Positions 8,592-19,933 of a stretch of DNA of 64,000 nt are shown piece by piece (position 1 is the first letter of the stretch; the number at the start of each line of letters is the position of its first letter). Below the pieces are notes generated by a model that saw only the letters and a list, made by a program, of their open reading frames with translations, had not been told where the DNA came from and did not search any database. The translations under genes were made by a program, and so were the position numbers. The stretch is taken from contig NZ_CP024047.1 in the NCBI RefSeq assembly GCF_003430825.1, forward strand, positions 1,302,001 through 1,366,000. The letters run 5' to 3'. The stretch is from Natrarchaeobaculum sulfurireducens (lineage in GTDB: Archaea > Halobacteriota > Halobacteria > Halobacteriales > Natrialbaceae).

Positions 8592-9404
8592 ATGACCGTT
8601 GTGCTCGCGGGTATCGGTGCCGACAGCACCAATCTCGGCGCGCTCGCACCGCTGTACGACGACGGACGGTTCGAGTACGTTCCGATCCCCGAAAAGACCG
8701 ACCGAACGAGTGAGGCCGCGACGCTCGGCTCGTGGGAGCTACGGGACGACCGTGTCGCAGCCGACCTCACGACGCGGATCGAACCTCAGCCCGTCCGGGG
8801 GGAGGCCGAGCCGGTTACAGGCGCAGCACTCGCCGAGTGGCCGTTTCACCGCGATCCGAACTTCGAGGCACTGACCTACGGCGAGCATCGGGCCAGCGGG
8901 TACGTCTCTCGGCTTCGAGCCCTCGAACCCGGCGACGTTGTCGGCTTCTACGCTGGGCTCCGCCGGCCGGATGGCGACCGAGCACACCGCTATCTGATCG
9001 GCTACTTCACCGTCGATTCGGTGGACGTGGTGACTCCGGAGACGCCCCAACCCGAACGCAAAGCGATTCTTGCGTCCCACCCCCATAACGCCCACGCGAA
9101 ACGGGCTCGAGACGGGGACCTGTATCGTTCGGAGAAGACCGTCGTCTTCATCGGCGGCCGAACGCCGGGTGGACTGTTCGACCGACACCCGATCCGGCTC
9201 AGCGACTATTATGTGAAACCGGGCAACGAGCGCCCACAGTACTACCTCCGTGACGAAATTACAACGGCCTGGGACGTTCGCGAGGGTGGCGAGAACATGA
9301 TGTTCAAGCCGGCCTATCGGTGTGCGATATCGGGCGAGCGGTTCCGATCACTGGTAGGCCCACTCGAGGAGCGACGACCCGAAGACGCCGCGGTCGACCC
9401 GTGA
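8592..9404 (+). CDS. Nmad3-family putative nucleotide-modification protein
   Basis: 270-residue protein starting MTVVLAGIGADSTNLGALAP, with EYVPIPEK shortly after. I recognise these as hallmarks of the Nmad3 (nucleotide modification associated domain 3) family. The family was named from its association with DNA or nucleotide base-modification genes, but no reaction has been assigned to it. The protein is acidic and soluble, with no membrane segment. A basic, histidine-containing stretch (LASHPHNAHAKRARDGDLYRS) is typical. No modification enzyme is adjacent in this window. The start follows from conservation of the first strand. Confidence 0.7.
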   Translation: MTVVLAGIGADSTNLGALAPLYDDGRFEYVPIPEKTDRTSEAATLGSWELRDDRVAADLTTRIEPQPVRGEAEPVTGAALAEWPFHRDPNFEALTYGEHRASGYVSRLRALEPGDVVGFYAGLRRPDGDRAHRYLIGYFTVDSVDVVTPETPQPERKAILASHPHNAHAKRARDGDLYRSEKTVVFIGGRTPGGLFDRHPIRLSDYYVKPGNERPQYYLRDEITTAWDVREGGENMMFKPAYRCAISGERFRSLVGPLEERRPEDAAVDP

Positions 9405-9521
9405 TTCGTGTCGGTGTGAACTACGGCCGACTCGTGATTCGTGTTGGCGCAAATCTCGACCGGTTCGTTTCGGTCGGATAAACCAGTCGGTTTCTTGTAT
9501 CGTTCCGTCGAACATCCGTGA

Positions 9522-10046
9522 GTGAGCGACGACAAGTCCCGATACGATCGCGTCCGACGCCACCCGACGCCGGGACGGGGAAACTCCCTGGCTGCCTGGA
9601 CGAACGCCAAGTCACCGCTCCGGGTCGCGTTCAATTACGTCTTCGTCTGGCTGGCCCGAATCGCACCGAGCCTTCGGCTCAGACGGTGGGTGCTTCGCCG
9701 GCTCGGCGTGACCGTCGGCACGGGCGTCTCCTGGGGCCTCGAGGCGACGCCCGACGTCTTCTGGCCGGAGCTACTCACACTCCACGAACACGCGATCGTC
9801 GGCTACGATGCGACGCTGCTCTGTCACGAGTTCCTCCAGGACGAGTATCGGACGGGTGAAGTCGTCGTCGGCGAACGGGCGATGGTCGGTGCGGGGGCGA
9901 TCGTGCTTCCGGGTGTCGAGATCGGTGCCGACGCACAGGTCGCGGCGAACTCGCTGGTCGCCGACGACGTCGAGCCGGGGACAACCGTCGCGGGTGTGCC
10001 GGCGCGGCCGATTGGAAACGACGACAGTACCGAGGCTGACGACTGA
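9522..10046 (+). CDS. Hexapeptide-repeat acyltransferase (LbH fold)
   Basis: 174 residues from a GTG at 9522. The N-terminal half has an amphipathic or hydrophobic region (FNYVFVWLARIAPSLRLRRW) and then the imperfect hexapeptide repeats of a left-handed beta helix (VVVGERAMVGAGAIVLPGVEIGAD), closing with the family's AGVPARPIG loop. Such enzymes transfer acetyl or other acyl groups to sugars or small molecules; the substrate cannot be told from sequence. The upstream spacer (9400-9447) holds a short imperfect direct repeat containing gtgattcgtgt. Confidence 0.78.
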   Translation: MSDDKSRYDRVRRHPTPGRGNSLAAWTNAKSPLRVAFNYVFVWLARIAPSLRLRRWVLRRLGVTVGTGVSWGLEATPDVFWPELLTLHEHAIVGYDATLLCHEFLQDEYRTGEVVVGERAMVGAGAIVLPGVEIGADAQVAANSLVADDVEPGTTVAGVPARPIGNDDSTEADD

Positions 10047-10255
10047 TCGGCCGCCAGCATCGACCGTTTATCGACGTTCGATAGGGAGACTAACGATTGT
10101 GAATAGGTAGCACGACGTGGCGTTGCCAGTCGACCCTGAGAACTTGCTTGGTGAAGCGGGCACGAAGACGGAATCGAAGGTGAAGCAGGGTCCGGGAACG
10201 AGAGAACGGGCCCGGAAGCAACGAGTCGTACCGTCGGGTGTGAAACTGATGTCGA

Positions 10256-11425
10256 TTACAGCGACGACCAGGAACGACGAGCCTCGCTCCAGGAGGTGAT
10301 GGTCGCGATCCAGCGGGCAGCGATAAGCTTTTTCAGGGTTTCTGCAGGGAAGCCGTCGAACGTATCGACGGGAAGTGAGATGCCCATCGCGGGCTTGATA
10401 TCGTGGGCAACCGCCTGGTCGCCGACGGAGACGACGGTTCCTTTGTCGTCGAACTCCCAGGTTTTGAGCGGTCGGCCGTCGATCGCACGGGCGATGTTCT
10501 CACCGACGAGTTCGGCGGCCTGCCAGGCGGCCTGGGCGGTCGGCGGGGCGGGTCGGTCGCCTTGCTCGAGGATTGCGGAGTCGCCGATGGAGAAGACGCG
10601 CTCGTCGGAGGTCTGGAAAGTCGCCTCGGCGTTGACACGGTTGTGCTCGTTCTCGAGGTCGACGCCGTCCATGGCGTTGCGACCGGTAATGCCGCCGGTC
10701 CAGACGAGAACGTCGTGCTCGAGCGGATCGCCGTCATCGAAGTGGATGACCTCGTCGGTCGCTTCGGTGATCGGGTCGTCGGTGTGGATCTGGACGCCAG
10801 CGGTCTCGAGTTTGTCGCGAAGCGCCTGCTGGATCTCCGGGTCGTTTCCGGGGAAGATTTCGTCGAGCGCCTCGACGAGGTGGATCTCGATGGGGGCGCG
10901 GTGGGCGTCGCGGAACTCGGCGATCTCACCGGCGGTCTGAATACCGGAGAGTCCAGCGCCACCGATAACGACCTGTGCGGGGTCGCCGCGGGTCCCGTCT
11001 TTGCTGGCCGCTTTGACGGCCTCGTGGATCTCGAGGGCGTCGTCGAGGCTCTTGAGCGTCAGCGAATGCTCCTCGAGGCCGGGAATGCCGTAGTAAGCGG
11101 TCTGGCTTCCCAGCGCGACGAGGACGTAATCGTACTCGACGTCCGCTTCGTCAGCGAGTTCGACGACCTGTTCGTCGACGTCCAGGCCGGTTACTTCAGC
11201 CTGGATGAAGGTAGTCGAAGGATCGGTAATCTGGTCCACGGAGAAGGTGACGTCCGAGCGAACGTCGGGGTCACGAATGACCCGGTGAACTTCGTGTAAA
11301 ACCAGGTGGTAATCGACGTCGGCGATCCACGTGATCCGCGTCTCGGTCCCGAGTTCTGATTGAAGCGTGTTAATCGCCCCAGCACCGGCATATCCGGCAC
11401 CGAGTACGACGACCTTCTCAGCCAT
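10256..11425 (-). CDS. FAD-dependent NAD(P)H dehydrogenase-like oxidoreductase (NDH-2 family)
   Basis: 389 residues with two dinucleotide-binding motifs, GAGYAGAGAINTL at the N-terminus (FAD) and IGGAGLSGIQTAGEI in the middle (NAD). The FAD-contacting FSIGDSA motif comes near residue 285. This is the layout of single-subunit type II NADH dehydrogenases and related sulfide:quinone or carotenoid-type oxidoreductases, which feed electrons to quinone at the membrane surface. A cysteine pair typical of sulfide:quinone reductases is absent, which favours the NDH-2-like assignment. Likely monocistronic, with arginase next on the same strand. Confidence 0.8.
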   Translation of the reverse strand: MAEKVVVLGAGYAGAGAINTLQSELGTETRITWIADVDYHLVLHEVHRVIRDPDVRSDVTFSVDQITDPSTTFIQAEVTGLDVDEQVVELADEADVEYDYVLVALGSQTAYYGIPGLEEHSLTLKSLDDALEIHEAVKAASKDGTRGDPAQVVIGGAGLSGIQTAGEIAEFRDAHRAPIEIHLVEALDEIFPGNDPEIQQALRDKLETAGVQIHTDDPITEATDEVIHFDDGDPLEHDVLVWTGGITGRNAMDGVDLENEHNRVNAEATFQTSDERVFSIGDSAILEQGDRPAPPTAQAAWQAAELVGENIARAIDGRPLKTWEFDDKGTVVSVGDQAVAHDIKPAMGISLPVDTFDGFPAETLKKLIAARWIATITSWSEARRSWSSL

Positions 11426-11508
11426 AGTACACTGTGAGTAGCACTCGGTTACAAAGGTGTTGAAACGTGTATTACATTGCCAGGGTATGTCACACCGCGG
11501 GGCGCGGG

Positions 11509-12426
11509 TTATAAAATGCGTTTGCCGAAAGCACTCGAGGCCAGTTCGGCGGCGAGGCCCGCGGTTTCGTTTGCCTCGTCTAGAATCGGATTCACCTCGA
11601 CGACGTCCATCGATCTGACCACGTTGTCCCGATCGTGGCGTTTCGAGACCGTCTCGAGTGCGGAATGTGCTTCTCGGTAGGTTACGCCGCCGCGAACGGG
11701 CGTCCCGACCCCGGGGGCCGCGTTGGGGTCGAGCCAGTCCAGGTCGAGGCTGACGTGGATACCGTCGGTACCGGTCGTTGCAACCTCGAGTGCGTCCTCG
11801 ACGACGGCCGTGATGCCGCGCTCGTCGATATCCGACATGGTAAACGCAGTCATCTCGCTGTCCCGCACCAGCGCTCGCTCACGGTCGTCGATGCTCCGGA
11901 GGCCGACGTAGGCGACCGACGACTCGCGGACGGCTGGTGCGTGAGCCCACTCGAAATCGCCGAAGACGCCGCGGCCGAGTACGGCAGCCAGGGCCATTCC
12001 GTGGACGTTTCCACTGGGAGACGTTCTGGGTGTATTGAGGTCCGCGTGGGCGTCGAACCAGATCGCTCCCAATGTCGCGTCGCGAGCCGATCCGTTCATC
12101 GAGCCGATCGCGACGGAGTGGTCACCACCGAGGACGAGCGGAAAGAGGCCGTCGTCGATCGTCCCCGCGACTTCGTCGGCGAGCCTCGAGCAGACGTCTT
12201 CGATCTCCCGGAGGAACTTTGCGTTCCCCTCGCTTGGAGGGGTCGCGTCGGGGTCGCGCTCTTCGGCGCGTGGGACGAACAGATCGCCGGCATCGACCGA
12301 TTCGACGCCGGCTCGCTCGAGTTCGTCGGCGAGACCCCCATATCGGATCGCCGACGGACCCATGTCGACGCCACGGCGGTTCGCTCCGTAGTCCATCGGT
12401 GTACCGATGATTCGAACGGTAGCCAT
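11509..12426 (-). CDS. rocF: Arginase/agmatinase family (ureohydrolase)
   Basis: Manganese-dependent hydrolase, most like arginase (arginine to ornithine + urea). The metal ligands are visible: LGGDHS, WFDAHADLNT and SLDLDWLDP. ASPSGN..HGM-type substrate-loop residues (TSPSGNVHGMAL) are typical of arginase rather than agmatinase, which is the basis for the symbol. The family-like start is MATVRIIGTPMDYGANRRG at 12426; a frame-extending ATG lies seven codons upstream. About 305 residues, normal for the family. It is divergent from the DtxR-family gene, and the roughly 95-base gap holds that gene's operator-like dyad. Confidence 0.87.
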   Translation of the reverse strand: MATVRIIGTPMDYGANRRGVDMGPSAIRYGGLADELERAGVESVDAGDLFVPRAEERDPDATPPSEGNAKFLREIEDVCSRLADEVAGTIDDGLFPLVLGGDHSVAIGSMNGSARDATLGAIWFDAHADLNTPRTSPSGNVHGMALAAVLGRGVFGDFEWAHAPAVRESSVAYVGLRSIDDRERALVRDSEMTAFTMSDIDERGITAVVEDALEVATTGTDGIHVSLDLDWLDPNAAPGVGTPVRGGVTYREAHSALETVSKRHDRDNVVRSMDVVEVNPILDEANETAGLAAELASSAFGKRIL

Positions 12427-12493
12427 CGTCTCGCCGTTCGACGCCAACTGATTTGACCCTATCGGAGACAGCGGCGGCCGTCGACAGATTTAG

Positions 12494-12511
12494 GGTTAGA
12501 CGGATCTAATT
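12494..12511. promoter_or_regulatory. Operator-like dyad TTAG-N6-CTAA upstream of dtxR-family gene
   Basis: GGTTAGACGGATCTAATT is an imperfect inverted repeat with half-sites TTAG and CTAA six bases apart, ending about 10 bases before the start codon. The same half-sites with the same spacing occur upstream of the ZIP transporter (13289-13306). That position would overlap the core promoter of a leaderless transcript, so autoregulation by the encoded metal-dependent repressor is the simplest reading. This is inference from sequence. Confidence 0.55.
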
Positions 12512-12520
12512 CGACGTACG

Positions 12521-13201
12521 ATGATGCTGAGCGACGTGATGGAAGATTACCTCAAAGCGATCTACCAGCTCCAGCGCGAGAGCGACGAGCGAGTCAAAAC
12601 CTCCGAAATCGCCGCGGAACTGGACGTCACGTCGCCGACCGTCACCAGCATGCTCGAGAAACTCGAAGACCGCGAGCTCGTCGACCGCGAGAAATATCAC
12701 GGCGTCACCCTCACCGAGGAGGGCGAAACCGTCGCCCTCGAGGTCATCCGTCACCACCGACTGCTCGAGGCGTATCTCACCGAACATCTCGATTACGACT
12801 GGGCCGAGGTCCACGCCGAGGCCGACCGGCTCGAACACCACATCAGTGAGGACTTCGAGGCTCGGGTCGCAGACGTCCTCGGCGAGCCGGACGTCGACCC
12901 ACACGGCTCCCCAATTCCGGGTGCCGACCTCGAGCCACCCGCTCGACCCGATGGGGCCCCCATCAGCGAGTTCACCGAAGGAGAGACCGTCGTCGTCGAG
13001 GAGGTCGCAGACCGTGACGCGGACGTGCTCGCGTATCTCGCCGACCACGGCGTCGAACCCGGCGTCGAACTCGAGATCGTCGAGGTTGCACCGTTCGGGA
13101 TGGTAACGGCCAGGCCCATCGCTGGCGATGACGCGGTTTCGCTCCCTGAGTCGGTCGCCCATCACGTCCGTGTCGCACAGCCCGCTGGAGTCGACGCGTA
13201 A
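12521..13201 (+). CDS. DtxR/MntR-family metal-dependent transcriptional regulator
   Basis: 226-residue regulator. The N-terminal winged helix (SDVMEDYLKAIYQLQ, then DVTSPTVTSMLEKLE as recognition helix) is followed by the metal-binding dimerisation domain (HHRLLEAYL, ADRLEHHIS). A C-terminal SH3/FeoA-like domain (EFTEGETVVVEEV) follows. Haloarchaeal members (SirR, Idr) repress metal-transport genes when iron or manganese is plentiful. The neighbouring ZIP transporter and the shared TTAG-N6-CTAA dyads suggest the two form a metal-homeostasis unit. Which metal it senses cannot be decided. The start is ATG 12521 or 12524. Confidence 0.88.
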   Translation: MMLSDVMEDYLKAIYQLQRESDERVKTSEIAAELDVTSPTVTSMLEKLEDRELVDREKYHGVTLTEEGETVALEVIRHHRLLEAYLTEHLDYDWAEVHAEADRLEHHISEDFEARVADVLGEPDVDPHGSPIPGADLEPPARPDGAPISEFTEGETVVVEEVADRDADVLAYLADHGVEPGVELEIVEVAPFGMVTARPIAGDDAVSLPESVAHHVRVAQPAGVDA

Positions 13202-13288
13202 CCGAATTCGACCCCCGACTGTTCACTTTGCCGTTTCATCAGACGATTTCGAGTGACTCGAACTCGAGTTTCGGTAGAAAAGATATAT

Positions 13289-13306
13289 GTTTAGCCCCGT
13301 CTAAAC
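13289..13306. promoter_or_regulatory. Operator-like dyad upstream of ZIP transporter
   Basis: GTTTAGCCCCGTCTAAAC has perfect 6-bp arms GTTTAG/CTAAAC around six bases. It follows directly after a TATA-like AAGATATATG (13279-13288), so a bound repressor would block transcription start. The TTAG-N6-CTAA core is shared with the dtxR-family promoter at 12494-12511. Assignment to that regulator is inference. Confidence 0.6.
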
Positions 13307-13361
13307 CAGTGTCAATGAGATCGATTATCGTATTCACAGTCACCTGGGGTGATAGGTGTAC

Positions 13362-14297
13362 ATGAGTGGCCGCACGCTGTATGACCTTCCGCGGTGGGTG
13401 CTTGCGATCGGCCCGGTCGTGATTTTGCTCGCCGTCTTCGCCGTCCTCTTTCTGACGTCGCCGTTCGGCGATCTCTCTGCGGTCGACGAGGCAAGTACGC
13501 TCGAAATCGTCTGGATGCTAACGATCATCGGTGCCATCGCCGGCATCATTCCGGTCGCAATCGGAATGCTCTGGTTTCCGTTCATCCGCGACCTCGATCC
13601 CCGGTACTTACACGCATTTCTCGCACTGGCGGCCGGGGTGCTCGCATTCATCGCCGTCGAGATGACCGAGGACATGATCTTCGACTACGGACTCGAGGCC
13701 GAGAACACGATGCTCGCCGCGACCCTCGCCATCGTCGGCGTCGGTGGCACGTTCGCGATTATGTACGCCGCGAGCCAGTGGCGCCAGCGCAAGATGTCAA
13801 CGTCCGAAAAGAGCGGGCTCGAGATCGCGTATCTCGTCGCGCTTGCACTCGGACTTCACAGCATCGGTGAGGGGCTCGGTATCGGCGTCGCCTACATCAA
13901 CGGCGACGCGACGTTGCTCATGCTCCTGGTCCTGGCGTTCGTGATGCACAACGTCATGGAGGGGCCAACGGTCGTCGCTGCCGTCGCCCGCGACAGGGCC
14001 ACGCCACCACTGCGACACTTCGCTGCGATGGGACTCATCGCGGGTGGGCCGGTTATTCTCGGCGGCTACATCGGCAGTTTCGCCCAGTCGAACCTGCTCG
14101 CCGTGTTGTTCTTTGCCATCGCAATCGGTGCCATCCTTCAGGTGCTGATCGAGGTTGCAGAACTCATTCGTTTCGACGCCGAAGCCGTCCTCACGCGGAC
14201 GAACGCTGCGACGTTCACCGTCGGCTTTGCGCTCATGTTCTTACTCGAAGACGTTCTCACAGACGTCGTCCTCGAGGGGTGGCTCGTCCCAGCCTGA
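13362..14297 (+). CDS. ZIP-family metal transporter
   Basis: Integral membrane permease of about 311 residues with roughly eight hydrophobic segments. It is recognised as ZIP (zinc/iron permease) by the metal-site helices: GLHSIGEGLGIG in one, and FVMHNVMEGPTVV in the next with the HN..E pattern. Members import Zn, Fe or Mn. A cytoplasmic basic loop (SQWRQRKMSTSEKSG) separates the two halves. The start at 13362 (MSGRTLYDLPRW) is preferred to a GTG two codons upstream. It lies 160 bases downstream of the DtxR-family regulator and has its own TATA/operator arrangement, so it is probably under that regulator's control. Confidence 0.85.
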   Translation: MSGRTLYDLPRWVLAIGPVVILLAVFAVLFLTSPFGDLSAVDEASTLEIVWMLTIIGAIAGIIPVAIGMLWFPFIRDLDPRYLHAFLALAAGVLAFIAVEMTEDMIFDYGLEAENTMLAATLAIVGVGGTFAIMYAASQWRQRKMSTSEKSGLEIAYLVALALGLHSIGEGLGIGVAYINGDATLLMLLVLAFVMHNVMEGPTVVAAVARDRATPPLRHFAAMGLIAGGPVILGGYIGSFAQSNLLAVLFFAIAIGAILQVLIEVAELIRFDAEAVLTRTNAATFTVGFALMFLLEDVLTDVVLEGWLVPA

Positions 14298-14444
14298 TGC
14301 TGCCAGCCCTGCTGCTATCGATCCGATCACCTACGCAATAGCAGCCCAGGCGGACTGACGTTCTTTCGGAGTTCGATCGGCAACCACCACAACCGGAAAA
14401 TCAGAACCCGCGGGTTTAAGGAATTCAAATCCGAATAATTGGCT

Positions 14445-14978
14445 ATGTCATCTATAGAATTGACGCCGAGTCAGAAAAAAATTCTCCGCGCACTGACGAA
14501 TCTCCACAAAGAGTCCGAAGATGCGATCAAAGGTGAAGACATCGCCGCACAGGTCGACCGGAACCCAGGGACGATTCGAAACCAGATGCAGAGTCTCAAA
14601 GCCCTCCAGCTTGTAGAGGGCGTACCAGGGCCGAAAGGCGGCTATAAACCCACAGCAGCCGCCTACGAAGCCCTCGAGATCCAGCAGATGGACGATCCGG
14701 CGTCCGTCCCGCTCGAACACGAAGGCGAACCCGTCGAAGACGTCATCGTCGAGGAAATCGACCTCTCGAGCGTCCACCACCCCGAACTTTGCCGTGCGGA
14801 GATCCACCTGCAGGGGACGATCGCCGACATCGCCGAGGACGACTCCATAATCGTCGGTCCGACGCCGCTTTCGAAACTCGTCGTCGAGGGAAGCGTCGAC
14901 GGTAAAGACGACACCAACAACATCCTCATCCTTCGAATCGAGGACATGGTCGCACCCGCAGAAGAGCCCGAACACTGA
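14445..14978 (+). CDS. Winged-helix transcriptional regulator (Rrf2/TrmB-like)
   Basis: 178 residues from ATG 14445. The N-terminal winged helix reads LTPSQKKILRALTNLHKE, then GEDIAAQVDRNPGTIRNQMQSLKALQLVEG as recognition helix and wing. A C-terminal acidic domain (SSVHHPELCRAEIHLQGTIADI) is probably for ligand sensing or dimerisation. Haloarchaeal homologues are usually annotated as Rrf2 or HTH regulators. I do not see an iron-sulfur cysteine triad: only one Cys is obvious. Monocistronic, with a TATA-like GAATAATT just upstream. The target is unknown. Confidence 0.65.
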   Translation: MSSIELTPSQKKILRALTNLHKESEDAIKGEDIAAQVDRNPGTIRNQMQSLKALQLVEGVPGPKGGYKPTAAAYEALEIQQMDDPASVPLEHEGEPVEDVIVEEIDLSSVHHPELCRAEIHLQGTIADIAEDDSIIVGPTPLSKLVVEGSVDGKDDTNNILILRIEDMVAPAEEPEH

Positions 14979-15306
14979 TCATATCCCCAGCTTTCGGTTT
15001 TTCTCTCGTCTATCACTGGCTCTCGGACACCATTGGGACTCGCTCACACTGCTCTCGGCGACATCTACAGAGGAAACAAGCTGAGTGCCTCGTGGCTTGA
15101 TCCCGAGGCGGCCCACCGCATGAGTAGTAGTCACTGCACGTCAGTGCGCACCTGCTCGCCAGACGAATCGGCGATCAGTGTACGGATCGTTGCAGGCGGT
15201 ACTACAATTACCTCGAGAAGCGTTGACGGTGTTCGACGAACGAAACTGCGGTGTCTGCTGACGGCGGTTTCGGTGGGGAACCGATGGCTGGCCAGGCTGG
15301 CCGGCG
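14979..15306. other. Intergenic between convergent genes, contains repeat copy A
   Basis: About 328 bases between the convergent regulator and gyrA. The only recognisable content is one copy of the 87-bp palindromic repeat (15122-15208). No gene is supported. Confidence 0.5.
15122..15208 (+). repeat. 87-bp palindromic interspersed repeat, copy A (diverged ends)
   Basis: Matches copies at 60611 and 61427 over its whole length (shared CACGTCAGTG near the left end, GCCAGACG.ATCGGCGATCAGTGT in the centre). The terminal ACTATAGT repeats have decayed (agtagtag at left, gtactacaatt at right), so it looks like an old copy. It lies between convergent genes. Confidence 0.75.
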
Positions 15307-17781
15307 TTACTGGTCGTCGTTCGCCTCGATCGAGACTGCAGGAATTCGGTCGACGCTGGCGACGGCGTCGCTGGCCTCGACGTCCATAACGGTCACGCCC
15401 ATCGTGTTCCGCCCAACCGTCGAGATCTCGTCGACTCGAGTGCGGACGATCTGGCCGTGTTCGCTCATCAAGACGAGCTGGTCGTCCTCGGAGACGGCCT
15501 TGACGGCAGTCACGCGACCGTTCCGGTCACCAGTTTTGATGTCGATCAATCCCTTGCCGTAGCGGGACTGGGTGCGATACTCCGAGAGGCGCGTCCGCTT
15601 TCCGTAGCCGTTGCGGGTGACCGTCAACAGCGCCCGGCCGTCGTCCTCGTCGGTCGCGACGAGTCCGGCGACAGCATCCTCAGCAGCGAGTTTGATACCG
15701 TTGACGCCGCGGGCATTACGCCCCATCGCTCTGACTTCTGCTTCGTCGAATCGGATCGTCATCCCCTGTTCGGTGGCGATAACCAGATCGGTCGTTCCGT
15801 CCGTAACCTCGACGTCGACGAGTTCGTCGTCCGCCTCGAGCGAGGCGGCGATCTTTCCGTTCGACTGGATGCGCTCGAACTCCTCGCCACTCGTCCGCTT
15901 GACGTAGCCGTGTTTCGTGGCCATCGTCACGAACTCGTCGTCTTCGAAGGTGTCGGTGTCGACGACGGCGGTGATCTCCTCGTCGGACTCCAGATCGAGG
16001 ATGTTGACGGCCGACTTCCCGCGGGCAGTCCGGCCCATCTCGGGGATCTCGTAGGTCTTGAGGCGGTAGACTTTCCCCTGATTGGTAAAGCAAAGCAGGT
16101 AATCGTGGGTGTTCGCCCGGAAGACGGCCGAGACTCGATCACCCTCCTTGACGTCCGCACCGATGATACCTTTGCCACCTCGACCCTGGGGATCGAACTG
16201 GTCGATCGGCATCCGCTTGACGTAGTCGTCTTCGGTCATGACGACGAACACCTCTTCTTCGGGAATGAGGTCTTCGTGGGTGACCGTCCCCTCGTCTTCG
16301 ATGATGGAGGTTCGACGGTCGTCGTCGTACTCGGCTTTGATCTCGCGGAGTTCGTCTTTGATGACCGAGAGCAGTTCCGTCTCGCTCTCGAGGATGGCGG
16401 TCAGTCGCTCGATTTCGGCCTGGACGTCTTCGTACTCGGATTCGATTTCTGTAGCCTCCATCGAAGTGAGGCTGCCGAGTTGCATCCGGACGATGTGGTC
16501 AGCCTGGTCCGCCGAGAAGTCGAACTGCTCGCGCAGGCCCTCCTTCGCCGTCGACCGATCCTCGCTGTTGCGGATGAGTTCGACCACGTCCTCGACGTTC
16601 TCCAGGGCCTTCAGCCGCCCCTCGAGGATGTGTGCGCGATCTTCGGCCTCGACGAGGTCGTACTCGCTGCGTCGGCGGACGACCTCCCGGCGGTGCGCGA
16701 TGTACTCCTCGAGGGTCTCTTTGAGCGTGAGGACCTTCGGCTGGCCGTCGACCAGTGCGAGGTTGATGACCCCAAACGTACGCTCTAAGTGATTCTCGAG
16801 CAGTCGGTTCTTGACGATCTCGCTGTTTGCGCCGCGTTTGAGTTCGACGACGATACGGACGCCGTCGCGGTCGGATTCGTCACGCAGGTCCGAGATTCCC
16901 TCGAGGGTGCCCTCGTTGACGTCGTCAGCGATACGCTCGACGAGGCGGGCCTTGTTAGACTGGAAGGGGAGTTCGGTGATGACGATACGTTCGCGGCCGT
17001 TTTTCCACTCCTCGACATCGAACGCCGCGCGGACGCGGATGCGCCCGCGGCCGGTCTTGTACGCCGAGTAGATGGCGTCGCGGCCGACGATGTTGGCACC
17101 CGTCGGGAAATCCGGCCCCTTGACGTGCTCCATCAGGTCCTCCACCGTCGCGTCGGGGTTGTCGATCAACTCGATTGTGGCGTCGATCACCTCACCGAGG
17201 TTGTGCGGCGGGATGTTCGTCGACATCCCGACGGCGATCCCCGAGGAACCGTTGACCAGCAGGTTTGGGAACGCTGCGGGCAGGACGTCCGGTTCCTGAA
17301 GACGGTCGTCGTAGTTCGAGGAGAAGTCAACGGTATCCTTGTCGATGTCCTCGAGTAACTCTTCGGCGATGGCGTCCATCCGGGCCTCCGTGTATCGCTG
17401 GGCGGCCGGTGGGTCGCCGTCCATCGAGCCGAAGTTCCCCTGGCCATCGACCAGCGGATAGCGCATCGAGAAATCCTGTGCCATTCGGACGAGCGTGTCG
17501 TAGATCGCCTGGTCGCCGTGTGGGTGGTAGTCACCCATTGTCTCGCCGACGATCGAAGACGACTTGCGGTGAGAGGAGCCACTGGTAACGCCCATCTCGC
17601 CTATCGCATATAGGATGCGCCGATGGACGGGTTTGAGGCCGTCTTCGACTCTCGGGAGTGCACGACCCGCGATGACGGACATCGCGTAGTCGATGTAGCT
17701 CTGTTCCATCTCGTCCTCGATGCGGACGTTCTCGACTGTCCGTGCCTCGATATCGGTCGGATCGGGTACGTCTGAACTCAT
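15307..17781 (-). CDS. gyrA: DNA gyrase subunit A
   Basis: 824-residue DNA-cleaving subunit of DNA gyrase, which negatively supercoils DNA with GyrB. The breakage-reunion domain shows [12 protein letters not shown], the quinolone-region [10 protein letters not shown] (Gln where E. coli has Ser83) and the catalytic tyrosine Y130 in [10 protein letters not shown]. The C-terminal beta-pinwheel repeats follow, including a GyrA-box-like GRGGKGI around residue 550, expected for a wrapping gyrase rather than Topo IV. It starts 27 bases after the end of gyrB and is certainly co-transcribed with it. Confidence 0.97.
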   Translation of the reverse strand: MSSDVPDPTDIEARTVENVRIEDEMEQSYIDYAMSVIAGRALPRVEDGLKPVHRRILYAIGEMGVTSGSSHRKSSSIVGETMGDYHPHGDQAIYDTLVRMAQDFSMRYPLVDGQGNFGSMDGDPPAAQRYTEARMDAIAEELLEDIDKDTVDFSSNYDDRLQEPDVLPAAFPNLLVNGSSGIAVGMSTNIPPHNLGEVIDATIELIDNPDATVEDLMEHVKGPDFPTGANIVGRDAIYSAYKTGRGRIRVRAAFDVEEWKNGRERIVITELPFQSNKARLVERIADDVNEGTLEGISDLRDESDRDGVRIVVELKRGANSEIVKNRLLENHLERTFGVINLALVDGQPKVLTLKETLEEYIAHRREVVRRRSEYDLVEAEDRAHILEGRLKALENVEDVVELIRNSEDRSTAKEGLREQFDFSADQADHIVRMQLGSLTSMEATEIESEYEDVQAEIERLTAILESETELLSVIKDELREIKAEYDDDRRTSIIEDEGTVTHEDLIPEEEVFVVMTEDDYVKRMPIDQFDPQGRGGKGIIGADVKEGDRVSAVFRANTHDYLLCFTNQGKVYRLKTYEIPEMGRTARGKSAVNILDLESDEEITAVVDTDTFEDDEFVTMATKHGYVKRTSGEEFERIQSNGKIAASLEADDELVDVEVTDGTTDLVIATEQGMTIRFDEAEVRAMGRNARGVNGIKLAAEDAVAGLVATDEDDGRALLTVTRNGYGKRTRLSEYRTQSRYGKGLIDIKTGDRNGRVTAVKAVSEDDQLVLMSEHGQIVRTRVDEISTVGRNTMGVTVMDVEASDAVASVDRIPAVSIEANDDQ

Positions 17782-17808
17782 TGAATCACAGCACCTCGTC
17801 TCGAGCGG

Positions 17809-19780
<1,972 letters not shown>

Positions 19781-19933
19781 CACGTACGCGCGCGAGCGCG
19801 TGATCGAGAGTCGGCCCACCTTTTCCCCGCGAGTGCGGGGAATTTACGACCGGATCGGTGTGAGACAGGGATCAGTCCTGAAACGACGCCCTCGTCGGCT
19901 CTTTGTTTGCGGTACTCGGATCGTACAGCGCGG

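Noticed and set aside
5723-9500. Second copy of the tRNA-Pro 3' end (attR of the remnant)
   Set aside because: I looked for gcggtccca-like sequence downstream and found none convincing, so the right boundary of the remnant stays undefined.
15457-16788. 443-residue plus-strand frame opposite gyrA
   Set aside because: Antisense shadow of gyrA with no domain; common in GC-rich haloarchaeal genes.
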